From assembly GCA_023415835.1 (NCBI GenBank), contig JAEZJK010000114.1, forward strand, positions 1 to 25,942: a stretch of 25,942 bases of DNA. Direction: 5' to 3'. Both the position numbers and the translations under genes were made by a program. Positions within the stretch are counted from its first letter, which is position 1. The number at the start of each line of letters is the position of its first letter. Under the pieces are notes generated by a model, which worked only from the letters and a program-made list of their open reading frames with translations, was not told where the DNA came from and did not search any database. This stretch comes from Bacillota bacterium (lineage in GTDB: Bacteria; Bacillota; UBA4882; UBA8346). Positions 1 through 7,532 of this stretch are shown one piece after another.

Positions 1-121
1 AAACCCCGTTTCAAGTCTATTTTGGAAGTCAGCTCAATGGAGCTATTTCATATCAAGAAACACGGAAAGGAGCATAACTTATTTTTTTCAAATCCGTGTC
101 TTGACAATGGGGGGCATTACA
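1..121 (+). mobile_element. Right end of an IS3-like insertion sequence (partial)
   Basis: The first 77 bases read as a transposase C-terminus. About 44 bases after its stop, the sequence TTGACAATGGGGGGCATTACA (101-121 region) ends the element. Read on the minus strand this begins TGTAATGCCCCCCATTGTCA, in the style of the TG...CA terminal inverted repeats of IS3-family elements. The left part lies outside the window, so the matching inverted repeat and the target duplication cannot be checked. The family assignment is an inference from the end motif and the protein tail. Confidence 0.45.
3..77 (+). CDS. Transposase (integrase-core type), C-terminal end only
   Basis: The open frame enters from the left window edge and encodes TPFQVYFGSQLNGAISYQ followed by six residues and TAA. 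Many IS3-type OrfB transposases end with a similar 'RPHxxLxYxTPxEVYFG' segment after the DDE catalytic core. Only this tail is visible, so the catalytic residues, the intactness of the gene and its start cannot be judged. The other two forward frames are also open for 40 to 50 codons here, which weakens the call. The placement just before an IS-like end supports it. Confidence 0.45.
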   Translation, partial: TPFQVYFGSQLNGAISYQETRKGA

Positions 122-134
122 TAAGAAGAAATAT

Positions 135-162
135 AAAATCCCTCGCTTAAGCAAGGGGTTTT
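135..162 (-). terminator. Rho-independent terminator of the PilZ gene
   Basis: AAAATCCCTCGC-TTAA-GCAAGGGGTTTT forms a stem of about 12 pairs with one mismatch and one G-T pair. Read on the minus strand, the stem is followed by a T-rich tract (TTTTATATTTCTTC). It sits 67 bases after the stop of the minus-strand PilZ gene. It could act weakly in the other direction for the insertion sequence. Confidence 0.7.
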
Positions 163-228
163 AGGATACTGTCTGATTAAAAAACTAAAAAGCTTGGTTA
201 AAAAATAATTAATCAGTTAGGGGTACTT

Positions 229-900
229 CTAAATTATATTGCTTGAACTATTGCGTTTATTCATATTAATCATATGACGTTGACGTTGAACCAAGTAATA
301 GCTGATCTTATTCTTTACTTCCTCGGAAGCGGATTGGAAATCAAGCGCCACCCAGGAATGGTTATCATCTTCTTTTTCGACTCTGATTATTCTTCCAATT
401 AAGATCAATGGTTTATTGCTATCGGGCAAGATAAGCTTAGCGGTTAAAGTATAATCCAGTCTCAATGACGGACTTGATTTCACCAAAGCCAACAACCCGT
501 TTATTGATAAATTGCGGACTTCGCCGCCAATTTCTTTAAAATCATCATAATAACTAAAAGGCAAATTAACATCTAAACGCAAGGAGTTCCGCCGGGTAGA
601 ATGGTCTACCTCGGTCGGCCTTTTAACAATGGCCCGGGGTAGGTCTCCCGGTTTAACTTCAATCAATTCAGATAACAACCGGTATTCATGGCCGTCTTCT
701 TCATCACGGCTCATCAATTTTAACTTAGTTCCGGGACGAAGATGTTCAATAGAAATTTCATTATCTTTAAATAATAAAGTTAGTTGGCTTTCGTTAACAT
801 TTCTAATAATATAAGTATGAACTGACCCTTTAAAGCCATTTCCCGTGAACTTAAGTCGGATGCTTTTACCCGGCTGTAAGAGTCTGTCCAACAACTCCAA
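229..900 (-). CDS. PilZ-domain c-di-GMP-binding protein (YcgR/YpfA-like)
   Basis: A cytoplasmic c-di-GMP receptor of 223 residues. The N-terminal half (about 1-95) matches the layout of the YcgR-N/PilZN beta domain of flagellar-brake proteins. The C-terminal PilZ domain carries both ligand-binding signatures: R104-xxx-R108 (in RRNSLR) and N130-x-S132-xx-G135 (NLSING), so it should bind c-di-GMP. The start is TTG at 900, preceded by a GAGAGGGG ribosome binding site about 9 bases upstream. No signal peptide or membrane segment is seen. It stands alone on the minus strand, divergent from the tepA group and ending in a hairpin terminator. A c-di-GMP synthase is encoded in the same window (15546-16808). 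By family knowledge such proteins modulate flagellar motors or exopolysaccharide; which one applies here cannot be told from the neighbours. Confidence 0.88.
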   Translation of the reverse strand: MELLDRLLQPGKSIRLKFTGNGFKGSVHTYIIRNVNESQLTLLFKDNEISIEHLRPGTKLKLMSRDEEDGHEYRLLSELIEVKPGDLPRAIVKRPTEVDHSTRRNSLRLDVNLPFSYYDDFKEIGGEVRNLSINGLLALVKSSPSLRLDYTLTAKLILPDSNKPLILIGRIIRVEKEDDNHSWVALDFQSASEEVKNKISYYLVQRQRHMINMNKRNSSSNII

Positions 901-1111
901 AATTAAATACCCCTCTCAATATTTTTGAATAACCAACCATAATCAATTTAGTTCTATTTTAACATAATCTTTTTTTCGGTAATAGACATTTTATTTTTAA
1001 TAGGTCTTTAGTCCTGGAATTTTTTTATTTTCCTTGAAACGGAGGAAAGTTTTGACAATTCTCTCCAGAGATTTCGGGGATAAGCCGATAATGTTATAAA
1101 ATTGTCCACAT

Positions 1112-1158
1112 CTGCTATGTTAGTAGCAAGCAAACCATGAGAATGGCCTAACCTAGGG
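1112..1158 (+). other. Cluster of three short hairpins in the 901-1217 gap; possible structured leader
   Basis: The 317-base stretch between the PilZ gene and the small gene at 1218 has no larger reading frame that I trust. It holds three consecutive short stem-loops on the plus strand: CTGCTA-TGT-TAGTAG (1112-1126), CCAT-GAGA-ATGG with a GNRA-type loop (1135-1146), and CCTA-ACC-TAGG (1147-1157). They lie about 60 bases before the small gene, so they could form part of its 5' leader. No known riboswitch family matches well, and no convincing -35/-10 pair was found upstream. A TATAAA at 1095-1100 lacks a good -35. Confidence 0.25.
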
Positions 1159-1217
1159 ATAAGTAGCTTTAAGATTTTAATGGGGTTATCGATTTAGTTT
1201 TTCAAGGGGTGATTTGG

Positions 1218-1361
1218 TTGAAGGGAAAAACTCAAAGCCGGATCAGTATTACTGATCATCAGAGCCAAACATGTAAAGTAGAATTTCACTCCCACCATCA
1301 TAAGCTGGTCGTTAGAGATCTAAAAACCGGGAAATATACTAAAAAGCCTAATAAACACTAG
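1218..1361 (+). CDS. Small basic protein of unknown function (47 aa)
   Basis: A 47-residue frame starting with TTG at 1218, preceded by AAGGGGTGAT with about 8 bases of spacing, and ending in TAG. The product begins MKGKTQSRISITDHQ, contains a single Cys and the His-rich HSHHHK, and ends KYTKKPNKH; it is strongly basic. I do not recognise the family. Support for coding is the good ribosome binding site, the use of a TTG start like most neighbouring genes, and co-orientation with tepA 78 bases downstream. A GTG nine bases earlier is in frame but overlaps the ribosome binding site. It could be a spurious frame; comparison with relatives would settle it. Confidence 0.5.
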   Translation: MKGKTQSRISITDHQSQTCKVEFHSHHHKLVVRDLKTGKYTKKPNKH

Positions 1362-1439
1362 TTGAATCTTATCTATAATAATTTTACCGCATGAATTGAC
1401 CGGTTTAAGGGATACTACGGATATCGAGGAGGTATCTGA

Positions 1440-2225
1440 TTGAAAAATAATGAAACTTATACCGGAGAGACTCCTTATGAACCGGTTCCGGAAAATCCTG
1501 ATGAACCCGGTTTAGAACAGCCGATTCGACAAAGCCCGAGAAAACAAAAAATGGTTTTGGAAAACCTAAAATCAATCGGCCAAATGACTACAATTCCCCC
1601 TACGGAAAGTAAAATCCACACCATGATTATTATTGGCCAAATTGAAGGGCACCTGATCCTGCCTCCTAAAAATAAGACCACCAAGTATGAGCATATCATC
1701 CCACAGTTGGTAGCTATTGAACAAAACCCTAACATTAAAGGGTTGTTGGTTATTTTGAATACTGTTGGGGGTGATGTTGAGGCTGGGCTAGCAATCGCAG
1801 AAATGCTGGAAAGCCTTTCTAAAGCGACCGTTTCGCTAGTATTGGGCGGCGGGCATTCTATCGGAGTCCCAATTACAGTTTCTACCGATTATAGCTTTAT
1901 TGCCGAAACCGCAACCATGACTATACATCCGTTGCGATTAAACGGCCTGGTGATTGGGGTGCCCCAAACCTATGAATACCTTGATAAGATGCAGGATCGG
2001 GTCATCAAATTTGTTACCAGCCATTCCAAAATTTCCGAAGAAAAATTCAGGGAGTTAATGTTTCGGACAGGGGATCTAGTTAGGGATATCGGTACAGTCT
2101 TGGTTGGAAAAGATGCGGTAGCTTCAGGTTTAATTGATGAAGTGGGAGGAATCAATCAGGCTTTAAAGAAACTGAATGAATTGATAGAACTAAAATGCCC
2201 CCCGTCCCGGAAGGAGCCTCAATAA
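1440..2225 (+). CDS. tepA: ClpP-class serine protease TepA (translocation-enhancing protein)
   Basis: A 261-residue member of the ClpP/crotonase fold in the TepA/YmfB group. In Bacillus this cytosolic protein is linked to secretion and to degradation of signal-peptide or spore-related material. An acidic, Pro-rich N-terminal tail (about 1-35) precedes the protease core. Visible landmarks are NTVGGDVEAG (107-116, the oxyanion strand), the nucleophile Ser140 in GGGHSIG, His163 in TIHPL, and a likely third residue Asp212 or Asp216 in RTGDLVRD. The TTG start at 1440 follows GAGGAGGT. ylzJ follows three bases after the stop, as in Bacillus, where ylzJ and the spoIIIE DNA translocase gene also follow. 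Family assignment is firm; the substrate is unknown. Confidence 0.9.
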   Translation: MKNNETYTGETPYEPVPENPDEPGLEQPIRQSPRKQKMVLENLKSIGQMTTIPPTESKIHTMIIIGQIEGHLILPPKNKTTKYEHIIPQLVAIEQNPNIKGLLVILNTVGGDVEAGLAIAEMLESLSKATVSLVLGGGHSIGVPITVSTDYSFIAETATMTIHPLRLNGLVIGVPQTYEYLDKMQDRVIKFVTSHSKISEEKFRELMFRTGDLVRDIGTVLVGKDAVASGLIDEVGGINQALKKLNELIELKCPPSRKEPQ

Positions 2226-2227
2226 TT

Positions 2228-2464
2228 ATGTTATATACGATAATTCCGATTGATTTTATCTTCGATTCCGATTCCGATTCCGCTTCCGGAACCGGCCTTA
2301 CCGGCGACTCCCTCGGGGAAGTAGAACTAAGGCAAGGCATGGTAAGCTTGTTGGCCCAGCCGCTTCCAGGAGGGCAATTTAAAATTACCCGAATCATCAG
2401 TACCAACCCTCAAGATTATTTAAAACCCCAGTGGCAACCAGGGGCCTTAATATCATTTTATTAA
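2228..2464 (+). CDS. ylzJ: YlzJ-like protein
   Basis: A 78-residue protein of the YlzJ family, which has no known function and typically lies between tepA and spoIIIE. I chose ATG 2228 because family members begin with M-x-LYTxxP, and here the sequence is MLYTIIPIDFIF. The ribosome binding site AAGGAG (2211-2216) lies inside the end of tepA. An in-frame ATG at 2195 would add eleven residues overlapping tepA and leave the ribosome binding site inside the gene. Residues 12-20 form a Ser-Asp run (DSDSDSAS) encoded by a hexamer repeat. The stop codon abuts a strong terminator, so the tepA transcript appears to end here. Confidence 0.8.
   Translation: MLYTIIPIDFIFDSDSDSASGTGLTGDSLGEVELRQGMVSLLAQPLPGGQFKITRIISTNPQDYLKPQWQPGALISFY
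2264..2287 (+). repeat. Hexamer microrepeat GATTCC inside ylzJ
   Basis: GATTCC occurs three times in tandem (2264-2281), followed by a fourth degenerate unit GCTTCC. It encodes an alternating Asp-Ser tract. Because the unit is six bases, unit loss or gain keeps the frame. Confidence 0.8.
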
Positions 2465-2490
2465 CCCCTCATCAAGGGGTTTTGTTTTTT
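2463..2490 (+). terminator. Rho-independent terminator after ylzJ
   Basis: AACCCCT (2463-2469), loop CATCA, AGGGGTT (2475-2481), then TTGTTTTTT. The first two stem bases are the last two of the ylzJ stop codon. It separates tepA-ylzJ from the Na/Pi-ftsK unit. Confidence 0.85.
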
Positions 2491-2525
2491 GCTGATATAA
2501 GATATACTTAATCATAGCAAATTAG

Positions 2526-2554
2526 TTGACTATCGCTATGGAGCCAAATGTAAT
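2526..2554 (+). promoter_or_regulatory. Candidate SigA promoter of the Na/Pi-ftsK unit
   Basis: TTGACT (2526-2531), a 17-base spacer and TGTAAT (2549-2554), in the gap between the ylzJ terminator and the Na/Pi gene. One mismatch in each hexamer. It would give a leader of about 100 bases. Confidence 0.5.
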
Positions 2555-2663
2555 TCAAGATGATATTATCGGCAGGAAATTATCGGAATTCGGGAGAATT
2601 ATTTAAAACAAACTAAGTAAAACTTAGCTATCTTAATTCCATCTATAATAGGGGGATATCTAT

Positions 2664-4382
2664 TTGTCGCCACTTATTGAAGGGACAGTAAAATTAATTG
2701 GTGCGCTTGGGCTTTTTTTATATTCCGTCCAACGTTTTGGTGATGGGATTCAAAAAATTGCCGGAGAAAAAGTTAGGGCATTTTTAGAAAAACAGGCTCG
2801 CGAACCATTTTCCAGCATGTTGACTGGGTTTGTCATGGCTGCCTCATTGCAGAGCAACTCGTTAACTTTTGGAATGATCTCCAGTTTAATTAATACTGGA
2901 TTATTAGGCCTTCTTCCCGCTTTATGGATAATGGTTGGCGTCAACTTCGGGATGACTGTTAATGCTCAATTAATGGCCATTAATGTAGGGGTCATTTCAT
3001 TTGGGTTCCTTTTCATCGGTTATATATTGAATTTTTATAACAAACGCCGAAATTTACATTACCTTGGCCAAGTTATTTTTAGTTTAGCCTTAATGTATTT
3101 GGGTTTTTCAATATTTCATCAATCGTTTCAAATTATTGCAGCCAATCCGGGAGCAGCTGGTTTTTTGAGAACAATTTTTTTGAAACCGTGGTATGGTTTT
3201 CTCTTAGGATTAAGCCTAGCGGCATTATTCCGAAGCAGCAACACCATGGTAGCTTTAACCCAAGCAATAGTCGGAGTGGAATTGGGATTGGCGGCGCCGA
3301 TCTTTTTGAGCGGAGCTTTTGCGGTGATCATCGGCGCTAACGTAGGAACTACGATAATAAATATGCTGATCGGTTTGGATCGGTTACCAACAGTAAAAAA
3401 AGCTAATTGGATGCATTTTTCGTTTAACCTTACCACCGGATTATTTTGGATTTTTTTCTTGCCTTTAGCATATCAAATTGTCCACCAAGCCAGTCAAAAC
3501 CTTAGTTTGTGCTTCCAATGGTTTCAAGTTTCGGTTTTTCAATGGCCTATTTTATCAAACCCAGTTTCAGAACGTTGGTTTAATGTCTGGCAGTTAGCCA
3601 TGGCTCATTCACTATTTAATATGTCAGTAATCCTTCTTTGGTTTCCGGTAACGATAATCGCTTCGAAATTAGGTTTCTCTTCGATTGCCGAGAAAACGAA
3701 GATCGGTTCCAACGGAAAAACTTATTTGGACCGCCGCGCCCTACAAAGCCCTGCGCTGGCATTGATCTTGGCAACCCATGAAATTAACCGAATGGCTTCA
3801 TTAACCCAAGAGATGTTGAAAATGTCCCGCCAGGCTTTTTTGAAGAACCAAATTCACTTACTTGACAGTATTGAAAGGAATGAGGTAATCGTTGACGATC
3901 TTCAAGAACAAATAACCTTTTACCTTTCAGCGCTTTTATCCCAAAACTCACTGACAGAGGCTCAATCCCATCGGTTGGCAAATTTATTGCATATAGTTGT
4001 TGATATTGAACGGGTTGGCGATCACGCAACCAATATCGGGCGTTTGGCTGATAAAAAGAATCAAGAACAATTACCTTTCTCGGAAATAGCCTTAAATGAG
4101 ATTGAATTATTTTTCGGAAAAGCAACCGATTTGTATAACAAAGCATGCCAGAGTTTGTCTGAGAATAACCCGGAATTAGCGAAACAAATCAAAAACCGTG
4201 AGGAAAACATCGATATACTTGAAGAAGAACTCCGTCAAAATCATATCCACCGTTTAAATTTGGGAAAATGTTGGCCGGGCTCCGGTGTTATCTATGTTGA
4301 ACTCCTAAGTAACTTACTACGGATATCTTCCCATTCAGCCAATATCGCTTTAAAAGTCCTTGAAGAGGGTGAAACCGGATGA
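2664..4382 (+). CDS. Na/Pi-cotransporter family protein with C-terminal PhoU domain
   Basis: A 572-residue membrane protein. Residues about 1-335 form the Na/Pi-cotransporter (NptA/YjbB-type) membrane part with two inverted repeats. Residues about 360-570 form a PhoU-like helical domain with the signature DIERVGDHATNIG (447-459). GANVGTT at 224-230 is a conserved carrier motif. The two QSSS signatures that mark the phosphate site are altered: Q63-S-N-S66 in the first repeat and R190-S-S-N193 in the second, so the substrate may differ from phosphate. The start is TTG 2664 after AGGGGGAT. The stop overlaps the start of ftsK by ATGA, so the two are translationally coupled. In Bacillus, ylzJ is followed directly by spoIIIE, so this gene is an insertion into that order. 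Confidence 0.87.
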   Translation: MSPLIEGTVKLIGALGLFLYSVQRFGDGIQKIAGEKVRAFLEKQAREPFSSMLTGFVMAASLQSNSLTFGMISSLINTGLLGLLPALWIMVGVNFGMTVNAQLMAINVGVISFGFLFIGYILNFYNKRRNLHYLGQVIFSLALMYLGFSIFHQSFQIIAANPGAAGFLRTIFLKPWYGFLLGLSLAALFRSSNTMVALTQAIVGVELGLAAPIFLSGAFAVIIGANVGTTIINMLIGLDRLPTVKKANWMHFSFNLTTGLFWIFFLPLAYQIVHQASQNLSLCFQWFQVSVFQWPILSNPVSERWFNVWQLAMAHSLFNMSVILLWFPVTIIASKLGFSSIAEKTKIGSNGKTYLDRRALQSPALALILATHEINRMASLTQEMLKMSRQAFLKNQIHLLDSIERNEVIVDDLQEQITFYLSALLSQNSLTEAQSHRLANLLHIVVDIERVGDHATNIGRLADKKNQEQLPFSEIALNEIELFFGKATDLYNKACQSLSENNPELAKQIKNREENIDILEEELRQNHIHRLNLGKCWPGSGVIYVELLSNLLRISSHSANIALKVLEEGETG

Positions 4383-6613
4383 AACACGATAGTCAACGGG
4401 TTAAAGAGGAACCGCAACCTATTTCTAAAGACGAACGGACTGTAACTCAACAGGTGGAAATTACTGGCGTCCTTTTTCTTGGGTTGGTTGCATTGTCTTT
4501 GATAGCTATCTTTTGGGATGGCACCGGTTTTATTGGTGAAATTTTAAAACAGGCCCTTTTTTTTCTTTTTGGTGAACGGGGATCGATCATCCCATTGATT
4601 TTTTTAGGGATAAACGGTTGGGCAATGTTGTTTTGGACCCCCGAGCGGCGGCTGACAAAACAATTTATTGCTTTATCAATGCTTTTTTTATGGGCGTTGT
4701 TAGTCATGCATATCTTCAGTGGAGTGGAACTGACTGAAGGAAATTGGGATTCAGCCAGTGAAGGCGCAGGCATTATCGGACATGCCATGGCTGTGTATCT
4801 TGTTTTATGGTTTGGAAAATTAGGGATCGTTGTTTTACTATTCATCTGGCTGGCTGTATCAACGATCCTAGCACTGGATCGGCCTTTAATTGTGATATTT
4901 ACCAGCCTTTTTTCTAAACCAACCAAGGATTTACCTGAAAAGAAATCCCCGGTTTTACCGTCATCAGTAAGCCCTGAAAATGGATCGGTTTCAGTAATTA
5001 AAAATCTAACTCCCATTGATCAGGGCCATCAAGGCTCCTCAAAAGTTTTGCCTTTACCTGCTAAAGAGAATCAGCCAAGTAAAGTACTTGCTTCACTTCA
5101 GAGTATGCTTAAAGAAAAAGAAAAAACCAAAGAAAAACAGGAACCCAAAAAAGAGAGCAGCCATCCTTCCGGTAGTTTGTACCGTACTTTACCTCCGGGT
5201 CCTTGTCAATTACCAAGTATTGAATTGGTTAATATACCGGGGGCAACTAATAAAAAGAACCTCCGGATCATTGATCAATCACGTCAGTTAGAAGAGACAT
5301 TAGCCCATTTTGGGATTCAAGCCCAAGTAATTGAAGTGCATCATGGGCCGGTAATCACCCGTTACGACCTTCAACCGGCGCCAGGAGTAAAGGTGAGCCG
5401 GATCGTCAATCTCATTGACGATCTCGCCCTATCGTTGGCTGCCAAAGGCCTTCGGCTTGAGGCCCCGATCCCTGGCAAGGCTGCCATCGGTGTGGAAGTC
5501 CCTAACAAAGAGACACAGGTTGTTTCTTTTAGGGAGATTTTGGATTCGAAAGAATTTTGGGATTCCGGTAAACTCAGTTTCGGGCTGGGCGTAGATATCG
5601 CAGGAGAGGTAGTGGTGGCTGATCTTCAAAAAATGCCCCACATGTTAATCGCCGGCGCAACTGGTTCCGGCAAAAGCGTTTGTGTTAATACATTAATTAT
5701 GAGTATTCTCTATAAGTCGCTTCCCAGTGAAGTGAAATTCATCATGATTGATCCTAAAATGGTTGAATTATCAATGTATAACGGGATTCCGCATTTAATG
5801 TCCCCGGTAGTTACCGAAGCTAAAAAAGCATCAGGGGTACTAAAATTAGTTGTCGATGAGATGGAGCGGCGCTACAAATTATTTGCCGAAGCCCGAGTCA
5901 GGGATTTATCAAAATATAATTCTTTACCTGAAATTGAAAAATTACCATTTATAGTGGTGCTAATTGATGAATTAGCAGACTTAATGATGATTGCTCCGGT
6001 TGAGGTTGAAGATTCCATCTGCCGTTTGGCTCAAATGGCCCGAGCCACTGGAATCCATTTGGTAGTAGCTACTCAAAGGCCTTCGGTGGATGTAATTACC
6101 GGTTTAATTAAAGCTAATATTCCATCCCGGGTAGCTTTCGCCGTCTCTTCCCAAATTGATTCCAGGACAATTTTAGATGCAGCTGGGGCAGAACGTTTAC
6201 TAGGACGCGGTGATATGTTGTTTGCACCTGTTGGTTCGATGAAACCGTTAAGGGTACAAGGGGCTTTGGTAACCGAAAAAGAGATTGAAGCTGTGATTAA
6301 ACATTGGAAAGCCCAAGGGCAACCAAAATATCAAGAACAGTTTATTAACGTCCCAGAGGCGAAAGAACGTGAGATCGCGGAAAATACCGATGAACTTTTC
6401 TGGGACGCAGTACGAATAGTGGTTGACTACGGACAAGCCTCCGCCTCGGTGCTTCAACGCCGTTTAAGGATTGGCTATACCAGGGCGGCCAGATTGGTGG
6501 ATATAATGGAATCGAAAGGGATGATTGGTCCGTATGAAGGGAGTAAGCCACGTGAAGTCTATATTACAGCCCGTCAATTAGAAGAATTAAAAAGGAAAAT
6601 GGATACCGAGTAA
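4379..6613 (+). CDS. ftsK: DNA translocase FtsK/SpoIIIE
   Basis: A septal DNA pump of 744 residues that moves chromosomal DNA through the closing division or sporulation septum. Four membrane segments lie in about 30-175, followed by a short low-complexity Lys/Glu/Pro linker (about 180-265), the alpha/beta RecA-type motor and the DNA-reading gamma winged helix (about 672-735). Walker A is GATGSGKS (426-433); Walker B is VVLIDE with D530 and E531. The gamma domain includes SVLQRRLRIGYTRAARL, typical of recognition of oriented polar sequences. The ATG overlaps the previous stop by four bases. The length and short linker are closer to Bacillus SpoIIIE/SftA types than to the long FtsK of proteobacteria. 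Whether it serves division, sporulation or both cannot be told. Confidence 0.95.
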   Translation: MKHDSQRVKEEPQPISKDERTVTQQVEITGVLFLGLVALSLIAIFWDGTGFIGEILKQALFFLFGERGSIIPLIFLGINGWAMLFWTPERRLTKQFIALSMLFLWALLVMHIFSGVELTEGNWDSASEGAGIIGHAMAVYLVLWFGKLGIVVLLFIWLAVSTILALDRPLIVIFTSLFSKPTKDLPEKKSPVLPSSVSPENGSVSVIKNLTPIDQGHQGSSKVLPLPAKENQPSKVLASLQSMLKEKEKTKEKQEPKKESSHPSGSLYRTLPPGPCQLPSIELVNIPGATNKKNLRIIDQSRQLEETLAHFGIQAQVIEVHHGPVITRYDLQPAPGVKVSRIVNLIDDLALSLAAKGLRLEAPIPGKAAIGVEVPNKETQVVSFREILDSKEFWDSGKLSFGLGVDIAGEVVVADLQKMPHMLIAGATGSGKSVCVNTLIMSILYKSLPSEVKFIMIDPKMVELSMYNGIPHLMSPVVTEAKKASGVLKLVVDEMERRYKLFAEARVRDLSKYNSLPEIEKLPFIVVLIDELADLMMIAPVEVEDSICRLAQMARATGIHLVVATQRPSVDVITGLIKANIPSRVAFAVSSQIDSRTILDAAGAERLLGRGDMLFAPVGSMKPLRVQGALVTEKEIEAVIKHWKAQGQPKYQEQFINVPEAKEREIAENTDELFWDAVRIVVDYGQASASVLQRRLRIGYTRAARLVDIMESKGMIGPYEGSKPREVYITARQLEELKRKMDTE

Positions 6614-6739
6614 TTTTTAAATTTCTCAGAAGGAACTGTGCTAATTTACTAGAATAAGTATTTATGTCCTATTCCTCATGTGAATAGCTTTATATTTATA
6701 AAATATTACCCTTACAATAGTTTGAATGGGGTGGTCTTA

Positions 6740-7489
6740 TTGAAAGAAATCGCCGACATATTAAAGCGGGCGCGTGAAGAAAAAGGCTTTAGTTTAAAAG
6801 ATATCCAAGAAGTCACCAAAATCCGGTTGCGCTACTTGGAAGCGATCGATGAAGGTGATTTTAAAGCTATCCCTGGTGAAGTTTACCGGAAGGGATTCAT
6901 CGTAAATTACGCAAATGCAGTAGGATTGAATGGGCAAGCAGTTTTACAAAAATATCACGATTTAAAATCAGCCCAGGAAGAACAAGCCAAACAAGAACAA
7001 CTTATAATAGAACAAGTAGAAAATGCCTCCCCCAAATCGAATCTTAATAATGACTGGATCAAAGGGATTTATCTGGGAGTAGCAGGGGCATTAGCCATTG
7101 TTTTATTGATTAGTTTCTTTTTACTCCCTTCTTTACATAAGCCAAAACCAGGGGAAATTGCTCAACCGGTTGAAATAGGGGAAACACACAATTCGCCGGA
7201 TTATAATCAAACCTTATTTCCCGCTCCGATTACGATTACCGCCGAATTCAAGCAACGGGTTTGGGTTCAAGTAGTTGCCGACGGCGAATATATTTTTATG
7301 CGTGACGGCCGGACATTTGACCCGTCAGAACCGGTACAAGTTTGGACCGCCCAGCAAGAGATGCAAATTAAAATGGGAAATCCCGCCGGGGTTGATCTTA
7401 CATTTAACGGTAAAAAAATTGGGATCTTAGGACCCGAAGGCATTGTAAAAACTGTTAAATTCAAACCGGATGGCATTGTAGCGCCGTAA
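6740..7489 (+). CDS. RodZ-like protein (HTH_25 plus DUF4115)
   Basis: A 249-residue single-pass membrane protein. Residues about 3-72 are a Cro/CI-type helix-turn-helix (EIADILKRAREEKGFSLKDI, then IRLRYLEAIDEGDF), which in RodZ contacts MreB. A membrane helix spans about 109-130. The outer C-terminal part (about 165-245) is a DUF4115/RodZ-C beta domain (VWVQVVADGE ... MGNPAGVDLTFNGK). I chose TTG 6740, preceded by GGGGTGG; a GTG at 6680 in frame would add 20 residues unlike the family start. The same family (YmfM) lies near spoIIIE in Bacillus. Likely role: cell-shape or envelope organisation. The stop lies in the loop of the terminator. Confidence 0.85.
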   Translation: MKEIADILKRAREEKGFSLKDIQEVTKIRLRYLEAIDEGDFKAIPGEVYRKGFIVNYANAVGLNGQAVLQKYHDLKSAQEEQAKQEQLIIEQVENASPKSNLNNDWIKGIYLGVAGALAIVLLISFFLLPSLHKPKPGEIAQPVEIGETHNSPDYNQTLFPAPITITAEFKQRVWVQVVADGEYIFMRDGRTFDPSEPVQVWTAQQEMQIKMGNPAGVDLTFNGKKIGILGPEGIVKTVKFKPDGIVAP

Positions 7490-7500
7490 GGCGCTTTTTT
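7481..7500 (+). terminator. Terminator with the rodZ-like stop codon in its loop
   Basis: GCGCC (7481-7485), loop GTAA, GGCGC (7490-7494), then TTTTTT. The TAA stop (7487-7489) forms most of the loop, so the last codons of the gene are part of the terminator stem. Confidence 0.85.
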
Positions 7501-7532
7501 CTTCTCTATCCTACTTAGATAATGTTACAGTT

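Noticed and set aside
1..30. CRISPR-like string GTTTCAAGTC
   Set aside because: It occurs once, with no spaced repeats anywhere in the window; it is better explained as the transposase tail.
102..130. TTGACA as a promoter at the IS end
   Set aside because: No -10 at a suitable distance and the downstream gene is on the opposite strand; it is part of the IS terminal repeat.
1131..1165. Possible c-di-GMP-I (GEMM) riboswitch: GCAAACC followed by a GNRA-capped hairpin
   Set aside because: The conserved GACGCAAAGCC segment and the second receptor helix are not present, so the match is limited to a short common string.
5016..5291. 91-codon forward frame within ftsK
   Set aside because: It lies wholly inside the linker region of ftsK in another frame and has Lys-rich low-complexity content; no ribosome binding site.
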